64,000 bases of DNA from Acetobacteraceae bacterium (GCA_004843165.1 CP039459.1:62001-126000); one strand, 5' to 3'; counted from the stretch's first letter, positions 8,702 to 17,983 are shown. Made by a program: numbers and translations. Notes: generated by a model from the sequence alone, not told the origin.

Positions 8702-9508
8702 TTAAAGATCATATGGGACGTCAAAAGACATGCCATCCCACCCAGGAATAATGTCTTTTGGCAAAGAATTCTTAAGCGTTTCGTAGTCTAATTTATGTCC
8801 CATATGGGTTAAAATAATTTTTTCAGGATGAAAGGCTTCTTTCCATCTAAAAACATCTTCTAAAGAAGCATGTGAAGGATGATCTTTTTCCTGAAAACAC
8901 CCAATAAGCCAGCATTTTAATCCAAACAGCATCTTTTCAGATTCCTCCGGAAAGGCGGTTACATCTGTTGAATATGCAAAATTCCCAATTCGCAAACCAT
9001 TACTAAAATACCCCCCATGTTCCTGCCGAAGCACAGAAAGTTTCAGGGGACCTATTTTTAATGTCTGCCCCTCCTTTACCGGCATGAGATCGAAAGAGGG
9101 CCATGGAAAACGATCCGGAGCATGCGGACGAAAAGCATAGGCACAACGTTTTTTAATTTCCTCTAAAGTCGTTTCCGTCCCATAAAGTGGAAGATATTTT
9201 TTTATTTGCCGGTTAACTGCACGAAGCTCATCTAAACCACCAATGTGATCGCTATGCGGATGCGTACAAAAAATAGCATCTACTTTTGAAAAACCTGCAT
9301 TAAGCATTTGCGTACGAAAATCGGGGCTCGCATCCACAAGCAACCTAAAACCCTGATATTCTATGACGATTGAGGCTCTTGTCCGTCGATTGCGAGGATT
9401 ATGAGGATCACATTTCCCCCAAATACCCGTATTTTCCCCCTCATCACCGCCAACCATAGGAACGCCTGCGGATCCTCCAGAACCCAATATTGTTATTTTC
9501 ATCGTCAT
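8702..9508 (-). CDS. MBL-fold metal-dependent hydrolase (PhnP-like)
   Basis: Metallo-beta-lactamase-fold phosphodiesterase-like protein of 268 residues. It opens with KITILGSGGSAGVP and carries the metal motif THPHSDHIGGLDE (HxHxDH), then LSVLRQEHGG and ILTHMGHKLD with later metal ligands. The start is fixed at the ATG whose last bases overlap the tatD stop as ATGA; a longer frame extends into tatD but is not needed. The family includes PhnP and related cyclic-phosphodiester hydrolases. Conserved adjacency to tatD and metG in alphaproteobacteria suggests a housekeeping role in nucleotide or RNA metabolism (inference). Confidence 0.88.
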   Translation of the reverse strand: MTMKITILGSGGSAGVPMVGGDEGENTGIWGKCDPHNPRNRRTRASIVIEYQGFRLLVDASPDFRTQMLNAGFSKVDAIFCTHPHSDHIGGLDELRAVNRQIKKYLPLYGTETTLEEIKKRCAYAFRPHAPDRFPWPSFDLMPVKEGQTLKIGPLKLSVLRQEHGGYFSNGLRIGNFAYSTDVTAFPEESEKMLFGLKCWLIGCFQEKDHPSHASLEDVFRWKEAFHPEKIILTHMGHKLDYETLKNSLPKDIIPGWDGMSFDVPYDL

Positions 9509-10293
9509 ATAGAAATAGCTCTCGTAAATAAACGATAAAAATTTTCTGTTGTTTGAGAGGCTATGTCTTCCACAGAACAATGACGGAGTTTTGCTAAATA
9601 TTCTGCAACAAAATAAGTCCAGCCTGGGATATTAGGTTTCCCACGCTTTGGGACAGGGGCTAAAAAAGGACTATCCGTCTCAACTAAAATGCGATCTACA
9701 GGAAAACTTTTCGCAACTTCTTGAATTGCTTCACATTTTGGAAAAGTCAAAAGCCCTGAAAAGCTAATATAGCCCCCCAAGATTTCTATTCTTTTTGCAA
9801 ACGCTATATCTTCTGCAAAACAATGAATCAGAAAAGGAAATTTCCCCTTTCTTGTCTCATCATCCAAAATTGAAAGAACATCCTTCCCCGCCTGACGGCA
9901 ATGGATGATGACAGGCATTCCTGTCTCTCTAGAGGCCTCAATATGACGTCTAAAATAGCTAAATTGTATTTCTTTTGTTGATTCACTACTTCGGAAATAA
10001 TCCAAGCCCGTTTCACCAATCCCAATAATTCCATCACTCTCAAGCTCACGAAGCATCTCTTGGAGACTTGGCAGAGATTCACTCTCAACATTATTAGGAT
10101 GGATACCGAGACTGCCCCAAACCTGAATGTCTGAACCACGAAAAGATTCAACCAGTTTTTTCTGTATCGCTCTTTCTGACCATTTTGTACCAATGGTATT
10201 CGCCCCATGAAGATGGTGCTCTTGTGAAGAGGCCAGAGCAATACTGGCATCTTCACATAAATCTAGGTGGCAATGGGAATCAATAATCTTCAT
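9505..10293 (-). CDS. tatD: TatD-family metal-dependent deoxyribonuclease
   Basis: Metal-dependent hydrolase of the TatD family, which acts as a 3'-5' exonuclease or deoxyribonuclease in DNA and RNA repair or turnover. The 262 residues show DSHCHLD at the N-terminus, GIGETGLDYF, HCRQAGKD, FLIHCFAED and VETDSPFLAP, which are the family metal-binding and catalytic blocks. It overlaps metG by ATGA upstream and the MBL hydrolase by ATGA downstream, so the three are tightly coupled. Despite the name, it is not part of Tat protein export. Confidence 0.94.
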   Translation of the reverse strand: MKIIDSHCHLDLCEDASIALASSQEHHLHGANTIGTKWSERAIQKKLVESFRGSDIQVWGSLGIHPNNVESESLPSLQEMLRELESDGIIGIGETGLDYFRSSESTKEIQFSYFRRHIEASRETGMPVIIHCRQAGKDVLSILDDETRKGKFPFLIHCFAEDIAFAKRIEILGGYISFSGLLTFPKCEAIQEVAKSFPVDRILVETDSPFLAPVPKRGKPNIPGWTYFVAEYLAKLRHCSVEDIASQTTENFYRLFTRAISI

Positions 10294-11837
10294 ATTTTTT
10301 CCAAAATCTCTATACGTGGAAATAAAGGAACGGGCTGCGGGAAAAGAATCTCTTCACGATTCAATGGTTCTTTTAAAAACTCAAATGTTCTCTTTTCAGG
10401 AGGAACCGCTAAAATATCCAAAAGCGTAGACATTTTTTCAGGCATATAAGGCTGTAAAAGTGTCGCAATATAACGCAAAGCCTCTACCAACACCCATAAA
10501 ACCACAATCATTCTCTCTGTATCTACCTTACGAAGCTTCCAAGGCGCTTGATGATCAATATAAGCATTTGCCGCACGAATAACTTCCCAGATTTTTTCAA
10601 TTCCCTGAGATAAGGCAACCCGGTCCATATATTCACTTAAAAGCTCTGGCAGAATGCGGGCTTGATTTAAAAGCGCTAAATCTTCTTGAGAAAGCTCCAC
10701 CCTTCCCGGAAGTTTTCCTTCTTTATTTTTCGCAATAAAGCTCAAAACACGCTGGGCGAGATTACCAAGATCATTTGCAAGCTCTGTATTAATTCTTGTG
10801 ATAAGAGAGGAGCGGCTAAAATTAGCATCTCCGCCAAAAGGAACCTCCCGCATTAGAAAATATCTCAGAGCATCCACACCAAACTCCTTTGATAATTCCA
10901 ACGGATCCAGAACGTTGCCAATAGATTTACTCATTTTCTGGCCTTCCACAGTCCACCAACCATGGGCAAAAACTTTTTTAGGAAGTTCAAGATCTGCGGC
11001 CATAAGAAAGGCTGGCCAGTAAATACAATGGAATCTTGTAATTTCTTTCCCAACAAGATGCACTTCCGGCGGCCAAAATTTCTTAAATTTTTCACTTTCC
11101 GTATCTGGATAGCCAACTGCCGTGAGATAATTTGAAAGCGCATCAAACCAAACATACATGACATGCGCTTCATCTCCGGGGACAGGAATCCCCCATTTAA
11201 AGCTTGTACGGCTTACGGATAAATCACGAAGGCCTTGTTTTACAAAGCTTTCGATTTCATTGCGTGCGCCATAAGGGGCAATAAAATCTGGATTTTCCTT
11301 ATAAAAATCTAACAATTTTTCTGTAAAGGCAGAGAGTTTAAAAAAGTAAGAAGGCTCCTTAATATATTCGACAGGGGCTCCTTCTAATGTTGTTTTTTCT
11401 CCATTCTCAAGTGTTTTTAGCTCATCTTCACCAATAAAAGCTTCATCTCTGGCAGAATACCAACCCTCATAAAAACCTAGGTAAATATATCCTTTTTCTG
11501 CAATTTTTTTCCATAAAGATTGCGCAACATGCTTATGAATTTCTGAAGTTGTTCTCACAAAAAAATCAGATTGCACATTCAAGGAATCCTGCATTTTTTT
11601 AAATTCTGCAGACACCTGATCCGTAAATAATTTCGGCGTTATATTTTTGCTTTGTGCACTTCGTTCCACTTTTTGACCATACTCGTCTGTACCTGTTTCA
11701 AAAAGAACGTCTTTACCATCTAACCTTTTAAAACGTGCGAGAATGTCTGCGGCAATAGAGGTATAAGCATGGCCGATATGTGGATTGCCATTCACATAAA
11801 AAATAGGGGTCGTTACCATATAAGTATTTTTAGTCAT
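10290..11837 (-). CDS. metG: methionyl-tRNA synthetase
   Basis: Class I synthetase that charges tRNA-Met and tRNA-fMet. The 515 residues include the HIGH-type motif (NGNPHIGHAYTS, near residue 15) and the KMSKS motif (GQKMSKSIGNVLDP, near residue 300). The connective domain lacks a clear zinc-knuckle set, and there is no C-terminal tRNA-binding (Trbp111-like) extension, so this is the short form common in alphaproteobacteria. It lies between holB and tatD. Its likely substrate tRNA-Met(CAT) is encoded at 19.0 kb. Confidence 0.97.
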   Translation of the reverse strand: MTKNTYMVTTPIFYVNGNPHIGHAYTSIAADILARFKRLDGKDVLFETGTDEYGQKVERSAQSKNITPKLFTDQVSAEFKKMQDSLNVQSDFFVRTTSEIHKHVAQSLWKKIAEKGYIYLGFYEGWYSARDEAFIGEDELKTLENGEKTTLEGAPVEYIKEPSYFFKLSAFTEKLLDFYKENPDFIAPYGARNEIESFVKQGLRDLSVSRTSFKWGIPVPGDEAHVMYVWFDALSNYLTAVGYPDTESEKFKKFWPPEVHLVGKEITRFHCIYWPAFLMAADLELPKKVFAHGWWTVEGQKMSKSIGNVLDPLELSKEFGVDALRYFLMREVPFGGDANFSRSSLITRINTELANDLGNLAQRVLSFIAKNKEGKLPGRVELSQEDLALLNQARILPELLSEYMDRVALSQGIEKIWEVIRAANAYIDHQAPWKLRKVDTERMIVVLWVLVEALRYIATLLQPYMPEKMSTLLDILAVPPEKRTFEFLKEPLNREEILFPQPVPLFPRIEILEKI

Positions 11838-11856
11838 AATTTTTACTTTCTTCTTT

Positions 11857-12771
11857 CTACTGCAATAAAGCTAAAGATTCCGTCAGAACTTGATCTTTTT
11901 CTAAAGAAAATCGTTCACTATCCAAAAGAAGCTCTTGCAGTTTAAAATATCTTTTGGCTAACTCTTGGGCTTGTATATAATTCTCATTTTGGACGGCTTG
12001 TCGAGATTTACAAGCAATCCCTTCTTTCAAAAGCAGGTAAAAGAGCGAAGTTCCTTCCCCTTGCTGAAGATGAGAAATTTTCTCTTTTATCGTATCTAAG
12101 GCCCCTCCCTCTATCAGAGCATCAATTAAGTTCGGCAAATGCGCATATTTTTCCTCCGAAAGCAAAAGAGCAATACGAGGAGAGCCCTTAGCATATTTTA
12201 AAACAGATTCTGAAATTTCTGGAATAAGTTTACGCATATCCCTATCCGATAACGGAAAGAGCTTTAAAAGACGACAACGGCTGCGAATAGTATCCTGAAT
12301 AGATCCTAAACGTGAAGTGATAAGAAAAAAAACAGTCCGAGGCGGTGGTTCTTCAATAAGCTTTAGCAAAGCATTTGCCGCCGAAATACTAAGATTTTCT
12401 GCACCATCAATCACAGCGACACGCCAAGTATTATGCGTGGATGTCCGCTGAAAAAAATGATTTAAATGCCTAACTTCCTCGACAGGAATATCTCTTTTTT
12501 TAGGAAGTCCATGGTCATCTATTTCTCGCCGAAGTATGACAATCCCTTCATGTGTTCCTGCTAAAAGACGTTTTTCATCTAAAGAGTTAGGCGAAATTTT
12601 CAAAAGAAGCTTGATACAATGAAAAACAAATGTCTCTTTGCCAATCCCTGAAGGTCCTGAAATTAACCATGCATGCGATAAAGTTCCTTTTTGAAAGGCT
12701 TTTTCAAAAAGCGTTAATGCCGGCTCATGCCCAATAAGATTTGAAGCGTGAGAAGGTAAAGGAAGTGTCAT
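11857..12771 (-). CDS. holB: DNA polymerase III delta' subunit
   Basis: Clamp-loader subunit of the replicative polymerase. The 304 residues contain a Walker A-like GPSGIGKET near residue 40 and the conserved AANALLKLIEEPPPRTVFFLIT block followed by SRLGSIQDTIRSRC, which is the SRC motif region of delta'/gamma proteins. No Cys-rich zinc module is evident. It overlaps the tmk stop by ATGA. The order dacA-tmk-holB-metG is an alphaproteobacterial signature. Confidence 0.93.
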   Translation of the reverse strand: MTLPLPSHASNLIGHEPALTLFEKAFQKGTLSHAWLISGPSGIGKETFVFHCIKLLLKISPNSLDEKRLLAGTHEGIVILRREIDDHGLPKKRDIPVEEVRHLNHFFQRTSTHNTWRVAVIDGAENLSISAANALLKLIEEPPPRTVFFLITSRLGSIQDTIRSRCRLLKLFPLSDRDMRKLIPEISESVLKYAKGSPRIALLLSEEKYAHLPNLIDALIEGGALDTIKEKISHLQQGEGTSLFYLLLKEGIACKSRQAVQNENYIQAQELAKRYFKLQELLLDSERFSLEKDQVLTESLALLQ

Positions 12772-13439
12772 GCAATGATCTTTTTATTCACAAATTTATA
12801 ATGAAGATTTTGTAAAAAAACCTCTATTTTTTCTTGTAAATCAGCTTGTATATGCTCTGGCGGCAAAAGAGCATCTATCACCGAAATTCTTTCCGGATAC
12901 TTATCGGCCTGGACTAAATACCCTTCTCTAACATTTTGATGAAACGCTTCTTTTTCCTGCTCGTAGCGATCTTGCTGATTTTGACGCCTTCTTGCTCTTT
13001 CCATTCCCCGCGGCACCGGAATATCTAACAGAAAAGTTGCCTGCGGTTTTATCGGTGCCAATCTATGAAGATTTTCAATAAAATCTAAAATCTCAGCATC
13101 GCCTTTCTTCATACCATAGCCTTGATAAGCCCAAGTTGAATCGTAAAACCGATCACATAGAACAATTTTTCCAGCAGCCAAGGCTGGCAAAATAATCTGT
13201 TCAATATGATCCAGTCTTGCTGCAAAATGAACGGCAATTTCTGCACGTACAGAAAAATTTGGCTGAGAGAAAAGAAGAAGCTTTCTTAATAATTCCGCCC
13301 CTTTTGTTCCGCCGGGTTCTCTCGTTAAACAAACTTCGTAACCTTTTGCAGTTAGCCAAGAGTTTAACAAGTGCGTTTGGGTGCTTTTGCCAGCACCCTC
13401 TCCCCCTTCAAAAGTTAAAAAAAGCCCTTTATTTTCCAT
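12768..13439 (-). CDS. tmk: thymidylate kinase
   Basis: Phosphorylates dTMP to dTDP for DNA synthesis. The 223 residues begin with the P-loop TFEGGEGAGKSTQ, followed by TREPGGT and the DR(Y/F) motif CDRFYDSTWAYQG, and a lid region rich in Arg (MERARRRQNQQDRYE). All family signatures are present. Its start lies inside the 3' end of dacA (11-base overlap) and its stop overlaps holB, implying coupled translation. Confidence 0.96.
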   Translation of the reverse strand: MENKGLFLTFEGGEGAGKSTQTHLLNSWLTAKGYEVCLTREPGGTKGAELLRKLLLFSQPNFSVRAEIAVHFAARLDHIEQIILPALAAGKIVLCDRFYDSTWAYQGYGMKKGDAEILDFIENLHRLAPIKPQATFLLDIPVPRGMERARRRQNQQDRYEQEKEAFHQNVREGYLVQADKYPERISVIDALLPPEHIQADLQEKIEVFLQNLHYKFVNKKIIA

Positions 13440-14628
13440 AGTTACTCACACGACGCCAAATTTTAGAGGCCGCACCGAGTGGCTCTACATCCTGGGAAAC
13501 AAGCAATGGGATTTTTTCCATTGGCTTTCCGGGGACTTTCAACTCTAATGTTCCAATTTCCGTGCCGGCTCTAAGCGGGGCTTTTAATGGAGAGCTATAC
13601 ACTACATTTTCCGAAATATGATGTGTATTACGGGAAACCGTCGCCACAACATCTCGAGAAGCCACAAGGGAAACCGTATCTTTTTTTCCCATCCAAACAG
13701 GAACGGCAGGAACAACGACTTGACCTTTTGTTAAAATTCTACGTTGCTCAAAATTAACAAATCCCCACTCCATAAGGCGCTCCCCTTCCGAGGCTCGACT
13801 GCTCATGCTAGGCAGACCATTTGCAACAACTAAAATTCTCTGTCCGCCTCGTTGCGCACTAGCACAAAGTCCATATCCTCCAGCATCTGTATGGCCAGTT
13901 TTCAAACCATCTGCGATCCCTTTGAGGACCAGAGAGTTTCTATTTTCCTGACGAATATGATTATAGGTAAAAACTTTTTCGCCAAAGAAATGATAATATT
14001 GTGGAAAATCTCTTAACAATGCCGTTGCTAATGTCGCAATATCCCGTGCCGTCATATAATGACCTGTCATGGGCCATCCTGTCGCATTAACAAAATGAGA
14101 TCCTGTCATCCCTAAGCGGGCAGCCTCTTCATTCATCAGTTCAGCAAAGCGTGCCTCACTCCCGGCAATTCCCTCTGCAAGAACCACGCAAGCATCATTG
14201 CCTGATTGCACCAAAGCGCCTTGCAAAAGGTCAGAAACTGTAATTTGTTTTCCAACGGGGACAAACATACGTGAGCCACCCATATGCCACGCGGCTTCAC
14301 TGACAGTGAAGGTTTGAGATAAACTAATTCTATCAGCAGATAAAAATAGGAAAACAATATAGGCCGTCATCATTTTTGTTAACGAAGATGGCGGCATATG
14401 TTCATCGGCATTTTTACTTAAAAGCTCTGTTCCTGTGATAGGATCTGAAACAAAAGCCCAACGAGCAGGTGTAAACGGCTGTGATGAAAGCATTTCATTC
14501 GAAGGACGAACATTCTTTGGCAAGGAAAGAGAAGCTTCCTCTCCAAAGCTCATCCGAGAAGACATGCACAGACTTCCCAACCCTAATGTTGTTGCGGCAC
14601 CCGTTAAAAATCTGCGACGTTTCACCAT
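13429..14628 (-). CDS. dacA: D-alanyl-D-alanine carboxypeptidase (PBP5/6 type), Tat-like signal
   Basis: Penicillin-binding protein that trims the terminal D-Ala from peptidoglycan stem peptides in the periplasm. The 399 residues carry the three serine-protease-like motifs: SLTK (Ser82-Lys85), SGN (QSGNDACVV) and KTG (LKTGHTDAGG). A PBP5-type C-terminal beta domain follows. The N-terminus reads KRRRFLTGAATTLGLG, a twin-arginine-type signal. An obvious amphipathic membrane anchor is not clear at the C-terminus. It lies directly upstream of tmk, with mltB 56 bases further upstream. Confidence 0.94.
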   Translation of the reverse strand: MVKRRRFLTGAATTLGLGSLCMSSRMSFGEEASLSLPKNVRPSNEMLSSQPFTPARWAFVSDPITGTELLSKNADEHMPPSSLTKMMTAYIVFLFLSADRISLSQTFTVSEAAWHMGGSRMFVPVGKQITVSDLLQGALVQSGNDACVVLAEGIAGSEARFAELMNEEAARLGMTGSHFVNATGWPMTGHYMTARDIATLATALLRDFPQYYHFFGEKVFTYNHIRQENRNSLVLKGIADGLKTGHTDAGGYGLCASAQRGGQRILVVANGLPSMSSRASEGERLMEWGFVNFEQRRILTKGQVVVPAVPVWMGKKDTVSLVASRDVVATVSRNTHHISENVVYSSPLKAPLRAGTEIGTLELKVPGKPMEKIPLLVSQDVEPLGAASKIWRRVSNYGK

Positions 14629-14684
14629 AAAACCAAAATCCTCAAGCAGTGTTTGTTTTTGAATAAGCGAAAAAAATATCCATT

Positions 14685-15782
14685 TTACGGATCGCTTAAG
14701 TCCCCTAAAAGAGCTGCCGCCAAAGCATAAAATTCTGACGGATTATAACGCATTATTACTCTAAAATTCGGATAAAGCATAAAACTCTCTCCTTTTGAAC
14801 CTTCAGGCTGAAATAATATACCTATCAAATCTGGAGATAAAAAATGATTTCCACTCACAGGATAAACACCTAAATTTTCCCATTCTGACAATTTATGTCT
14901 CGGTGCGGTACTATAATTCTCTGTCCCTGGAAATGTTTTTACTTCTCCAACATAAGAACTAATCTTAACAGGCTCTCCCCAACGGGTTTTGTGATCCCAT
15001 CCTGACTTTTGCATATAATTTGCAATCGAATTGAGGACATCTTGTTTGTTTCTCCAAATATTTGGATAACGTGGATGAAAAAAACCTCTTACATGCCCGG
15101 TTGTTGCGAAATGCATATAGGCTGTTGGCATAAACTGAGCCTGTCCCATTGCGCCAGCATAGCTACTGGTCATTTTTGAAGGACTAATATCTCCTTTCCC
15201 TGCAATTTCCAAAGCCGCTAAAAGCTCTCTTCTAAAAAATTCAGATCGCCTGCCGTCAAAAGCTAATGTTGATAAGGCCGCAAAGACATTATGTTTTCCC
15301 TCGACATCTCCAAAATGAGATTCAATCCCCCAAATGCCTAAAATAATATGAGGATCAACACCACCATATAGCTCTGAAATTTTCTGTAGCGTTTTTTTAT
15401 TTTTAGACCATTCCTCACAACCTTGCTTTAAACGCATTGGCGAAATAACATTGTCTCTATATGTTTTCCAGCTCCAATGAAATTCTGGCTGATTTCGGTC
15501 GTGACTGATAATGGTTTTATTAGGATAAGGCTGTTTTTTTGAAAAACTCAAAGCATAATCTACTGTCGATGATGAAGCGAGATGCTTAGCCAGAGCCTCC
15601 TTGCGAATCTCTTCTAAGAAATGTGCATAACTTTTATGAACTGCCTCTTTCTCAGATATTTCTATGGGAGATAGAGAGGATTTTACCTCATCTGCAGAGG
15701 CAATAGGAAAATAAACAACCTCAAAAAGCAAGAATAAAGCACAAAAAGGAAATTTTCTCTTTTTAAAAATTATGCTTAACAC
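14685..15782 (-). CDS. mltB: lytic murein transglycosylase, MltB family
   Basis: Cleaves the glycan strand of peptidoglycan with anhydro-muramic acid formation. The preferred start is the GTG at 15782, preceded by a GGGGGA ribosome binding site, giving 365 residues with a signal peptide (KKRKF, hydrophobic core, ending IASA). A longer frame to 15812 adds ten residues and is less likely. The slt-type signatures are visible: ILGIWGIESHFGD with the catalytic Glu, and SYAGAMGQAQFMPTAY. There is no lipobox. A C-terminal extension of about 30 residues may bind peptidoglycan (inference). Confidence 0.9.
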   Translation of the reverse strand: MLSIIFKKRKFPFCALFLLFEVVYFPIASADEVKSSLSPIEISEKEAVHKSYAHFLEEIRKEALAKHLASSSTVDYALSFSKKQPYPNKTIISHDRNQPEFHWSWKTYRDNVISPMRLKQGCEEWSKNKKTLQKISELYGGVDPHIILGIWGIESHFGDVEGKHNVFAALSTLAFDGRRSEFFRRELLAALEIAGKGDISPSKMTSSYAGAMGQAQFMPTAYMHFATTGHVRGFFHPRYPNIWRNKQDVLNSIANYMQKSGWDHKTRWGEPVKISSYVGEVKTFPGTENYSTAPRHKLSEWENLGVYPVSGNHFLSPDLIGILFQPEGSKGESFMLYPNFRVIMRYNPSEFYALAAALLGDLSDP

Positions 15783-15827
15783 AAACCATCCCCCACCATT
15801 TTCTATACTCAATCAATAACGGTTATT

Positions 15828-16415
15828 TTGCCCATTTTCCAATTTCTTTTATCTCAAAAATTATATTTTATTCATTTATTAGAATCTTCATCCATCATGA
15901 AAGCCTTGGCGGTGATTGTTGGCACCTTTGTTCTTGAAGATTTAACGACTGTTTTAACGGCCTTAGCCGCACAACAAAATAAAATTTCAATCCTTTTAGC
16001 CATTATATCTCTTTGGATTGGGATAATGATTGGAGACATACTTCTCTATACACTTGGAATGGCAGGAACAAAACGAGAAAAACTACACCGTTTTTTAAAA
16101 CTTTCTGAAGTAAATAGAGGTCAAAAATGGTTTTCTCAAAATATTATAAAAATTGTCATTATCTCCCGCTTTGTTCCTGGGCTACGCCTTCCCTTTTATA
16201 CCGCCTGCGGTTTTTTCCGGACACCTTTTAAACCTTTCATTCAAATTGTTGCCCTTTCCACTTTTATTTGGACAATTTTTTTATTTTTTATTTCTTTTAA
16301 GGCTGGTGGCTGGATCCTTGAACATGCAGAAAAATGGCGTTGGATCGGTATTTGTGGTTTTTTCTTAGGCCTCTATCTTCTAAAGAAACTTATGAATCGC
16401 CTGAGAGTACTTTAA
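15828..16415 (+). CDS. DedA-family membrane protein
   Basis: Small polytopic inner-membrane protein of 195 residues if the TTG at 15828 is used, or 172 from the ATG at 15897. The DedA mark is SRFVPGLRLPFY in the second half, plus several hydrophobic segments. Known DedA proteins include polyprenyl-phosphate flippases (PetA/UptA type) and other lipid scramblases, so transport of undecaprenyl phosphate is a fair hypothesis. If mltB starts at 15782 and this gene at 15897, about 114 bases remain for divergent promoters. The next gene, an ATP-grasp enzyme, starts 36 bases after the stop and is probably in the same operon. Confidence 0.82.
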   Translation: MPIFQFLLSQKLYFIHLLESSSIMKALAVIVGTFVLEDLTTVLTALAAQQNKISILLAIISLWIGIMIGDILLYTLGMAGTKREKLHRFLKLSEVNRGQKWFSQNIIKIVIISRFVPGLRLPFYTACGFFRTPFKPFIQIVALSTFIWTIFLFFISFKAGGWILEHAEKWRWIGICGFFLGLYLLKKLMNRLRVL

Positions 16416-16451
16416 CATTCTTTCTCTTTCTTGTTTGGAAACTTTTTATCA

Positions 16452-17534
16452 ATGCTTCAGCGCCCCCTCATGAAATTTCCCCTAACGAAAGACAGCCCTC
16501 TCTCTCTCTTTGAATTTTGGCCAAATTCAATTTTTTATATCCCGGTTTTTTTCTTCTGGTTTTTAAAAGCCTTTGAGCATCGAGGGATTGCAACCTCCCT
16601 TCTCGCCAACCCCCGTATCGAAACTGGCGGCCTTTGCGGAGAGAGCAAGAGTGCCATCTTAAACATGGCAGGAGATACGGCAAAAACGGCAATTGCGCCC
16701 TATATCACTTTCCGAAATAGCCCTCATGCGCTAACACATCTCAAGAGGCGCTTGTCAGAACAAAATTTTTCATTTCCTCTCGTTATAAAACCTGATATCG
16801 GCTCTAACGGTACAGGGGTTCGAAAAATTAACTCTGAATCTGACTTAAAAAAAACGCTTTCTCTTTTTCCTTACGGAAACATGCTTATTGCACAGGAACT
16901 TATTGATTTTCCGCTAGAGGCAGGCATTTTTTTTATTCGTCATCCAAATGAAAAACACGGAAAAATAACCTCCATTACGTATAAAGAGGTTCCGGTTCTT
17001 ATTGGGGATGGCCACTCATCTCTCTTAAGCCTGGCCCTGCAGAATAAAAGAATACGGAAACTTTTTCCGCTTTACCTGCCTTATTTACGCAAAAATGCCG
17101 GTAAGATTTTAGCCAAAAATGAAAAATATCCTCTTGTTTTTGCAGGGAATCATCGACGTGGCTCTATTTTTTGGAATGGCACTGCGGATTTAACATCAGA
17201 ACTTGAAAAAGCCATCAACAAAATTCTTCTTGATATTCCACATTTTTTCTTTGGGCGCATTGATCTCAAAGTAAAATCTAAAAATGATCTTTTAAGAGGA
17301 CAACATTTTAAAATTATTGAAATAAATGGCGTTGGTTCCGAAGCAACGCACATATGGGATCGAAAAACAAAACTCATTGATGCTTATCGAGATCAATTTT
17401 ACCATTATGGTATGGCTTTTAAAATTGGGAATTATCTTAAAAATCAATCTTGGACGCACTGCTCTATCATACATTTTTTAAAATCTTGGCAAAAGCATAA
17501 AAAACTGACAGCTTTATACCCTAAAAATGATTAA
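16452..17534 (+). CDS. ATP-grasp ligase-like protein of unknown substrate
   Basis: Protein of about 360 residues. The C-terminal two thirds fit the ATP-grasp fold: a Lys and Gly-rich loop (VIKPDIGSNGTGVR), a Glu-rich hinge (AQELIDFPLEAG), FFGRIDLKVK, and a Mg-binding IIEINGVGSEATHIWD. The N-terminal region (LFEFWPNSIFYIPVFFFW, then GGLCGESKS) is aromatic and hydrophobic and may touch the membrane. Such genes are often labelled D-Ala-D-Ala ligase, but I do not see evidence for that substrate. Start ATG 16452 is preferred over the upstream TTG 16431. It lies 36 bases after dedA and its stop overlaps mlaD by 4 bases. Confidence 0.72.
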   Translation: MLQRPLMKFPLTKDSPLSLFEFWPNSIFYIPVFFFWFLKAFEHRGIATSLLANPRIETGGLCGESKSAILNMAGDTAKTAIAPYITFRNSPHALTHLKRRLSEQNFSFPLVIKPDIGSNGTGVRKINSESDLKKTLSLFPYGNMLIAQELIDFPLEAGIFFIRHPNEKHGKITSITYKEVPVLIGDGHSSLLSLALQNKRIRKLFPLYLPYLRKNAGKILAKNEKYPLVFAGNHRRGSIFWNGTADLTSELEKAINKILLDIPHFFFGRIDLKVKSKNDLLRGQHFKIIEINGVGSEATHIWDRKTKLIDAYRDQFYHYGMAFKIGNYLKNQSWTHCSIIHFLKSWQKHKKLTALYPKND

Positions 17535-17983
17535 TTTTGAACACTCCCGCCAAATGCGTAATTACTAATTTTCTGTTCTAAAGAAGGTTGAGAAAATGTA
17601 TTTTTCATCACAGATCCTGGTCGAAGAAAATACGTACTCCTCCCTGGTTCAATCTCTAAATGACTTTCCCCCGTCATTGATTTTACGAGGGTAAGAGAAC
17701 TATCATCTGGCAGCATTAGCTGTGATTTTAAATCAAAGGTAATTTCTGCATTATCTTGATCTATATTAAGATTTACACTCTCTACCTTGCCAATTTCGAC
17801 CCCTTTGGAAAAAATTGGCGAACCTCCCTTAAGGCCATCTACAGAGGTCAGGACAGCACGATAAGCAGTAAAATTCACGGATGAGACGGAATGATTTACT
17901 TTAAAACACCATACAAAAAAGAATATGGTCGCCAACAAAATACCGATGCTTAAAACAATTTGCCCATTATTTTTACTAATCAT
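17531..17983 (-). CDS. mlaD: MlaD-like MCE-domain protein
   Basis: Protein of 150 residues with one N-terminal transmembrane segment (about 8-28) and one MCE domain (TAYRAVLTSVDGLKGGSPI, then IGKVESVNLN), ending in a short tail. MlaD forms hexameric periplasmic rings that shuttle phospholipids for outer-membrane asymmetry. Here the gene stands alone, without mlaE, mlaF, mlaC or mlaB. A lone mlaD is common in alphaproteobacteria, often beside other envelope or complex I accessory genes. It converges with the ATP-grasp gene and is divergent from uppP. Confidence 0.87.
   Translation of the reverse strand: MISKNNGQIVLSIGILLATIFFFVWCFKVNHSVSSVNFTAYRAVLTSVDGLKGGSPIFSKGVEIGKVESVNLNIDQDNAEITFDLKSQLMLPDDSSLTLVKSMTGESHLEIEPGRSTYFLRPGSVMKNTFSQPSLEQKISNYAFGGSVQN

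Noticed and set aside
9509-9580. Longer N-terminus of the MBL hydrolase reaching into tatD
   Set aside because: The ATGA overlap at 9505-9508 gives the family N-terminus exactly; the extra residues are read through tatD coding sequence.
17531-17983. MlaD as evidence of a full Mla phospholipid transport operon
   Set aside because: No mlaE, mlaF, mlaB or mlaC gene lies next to it; only the MCE protein is present.
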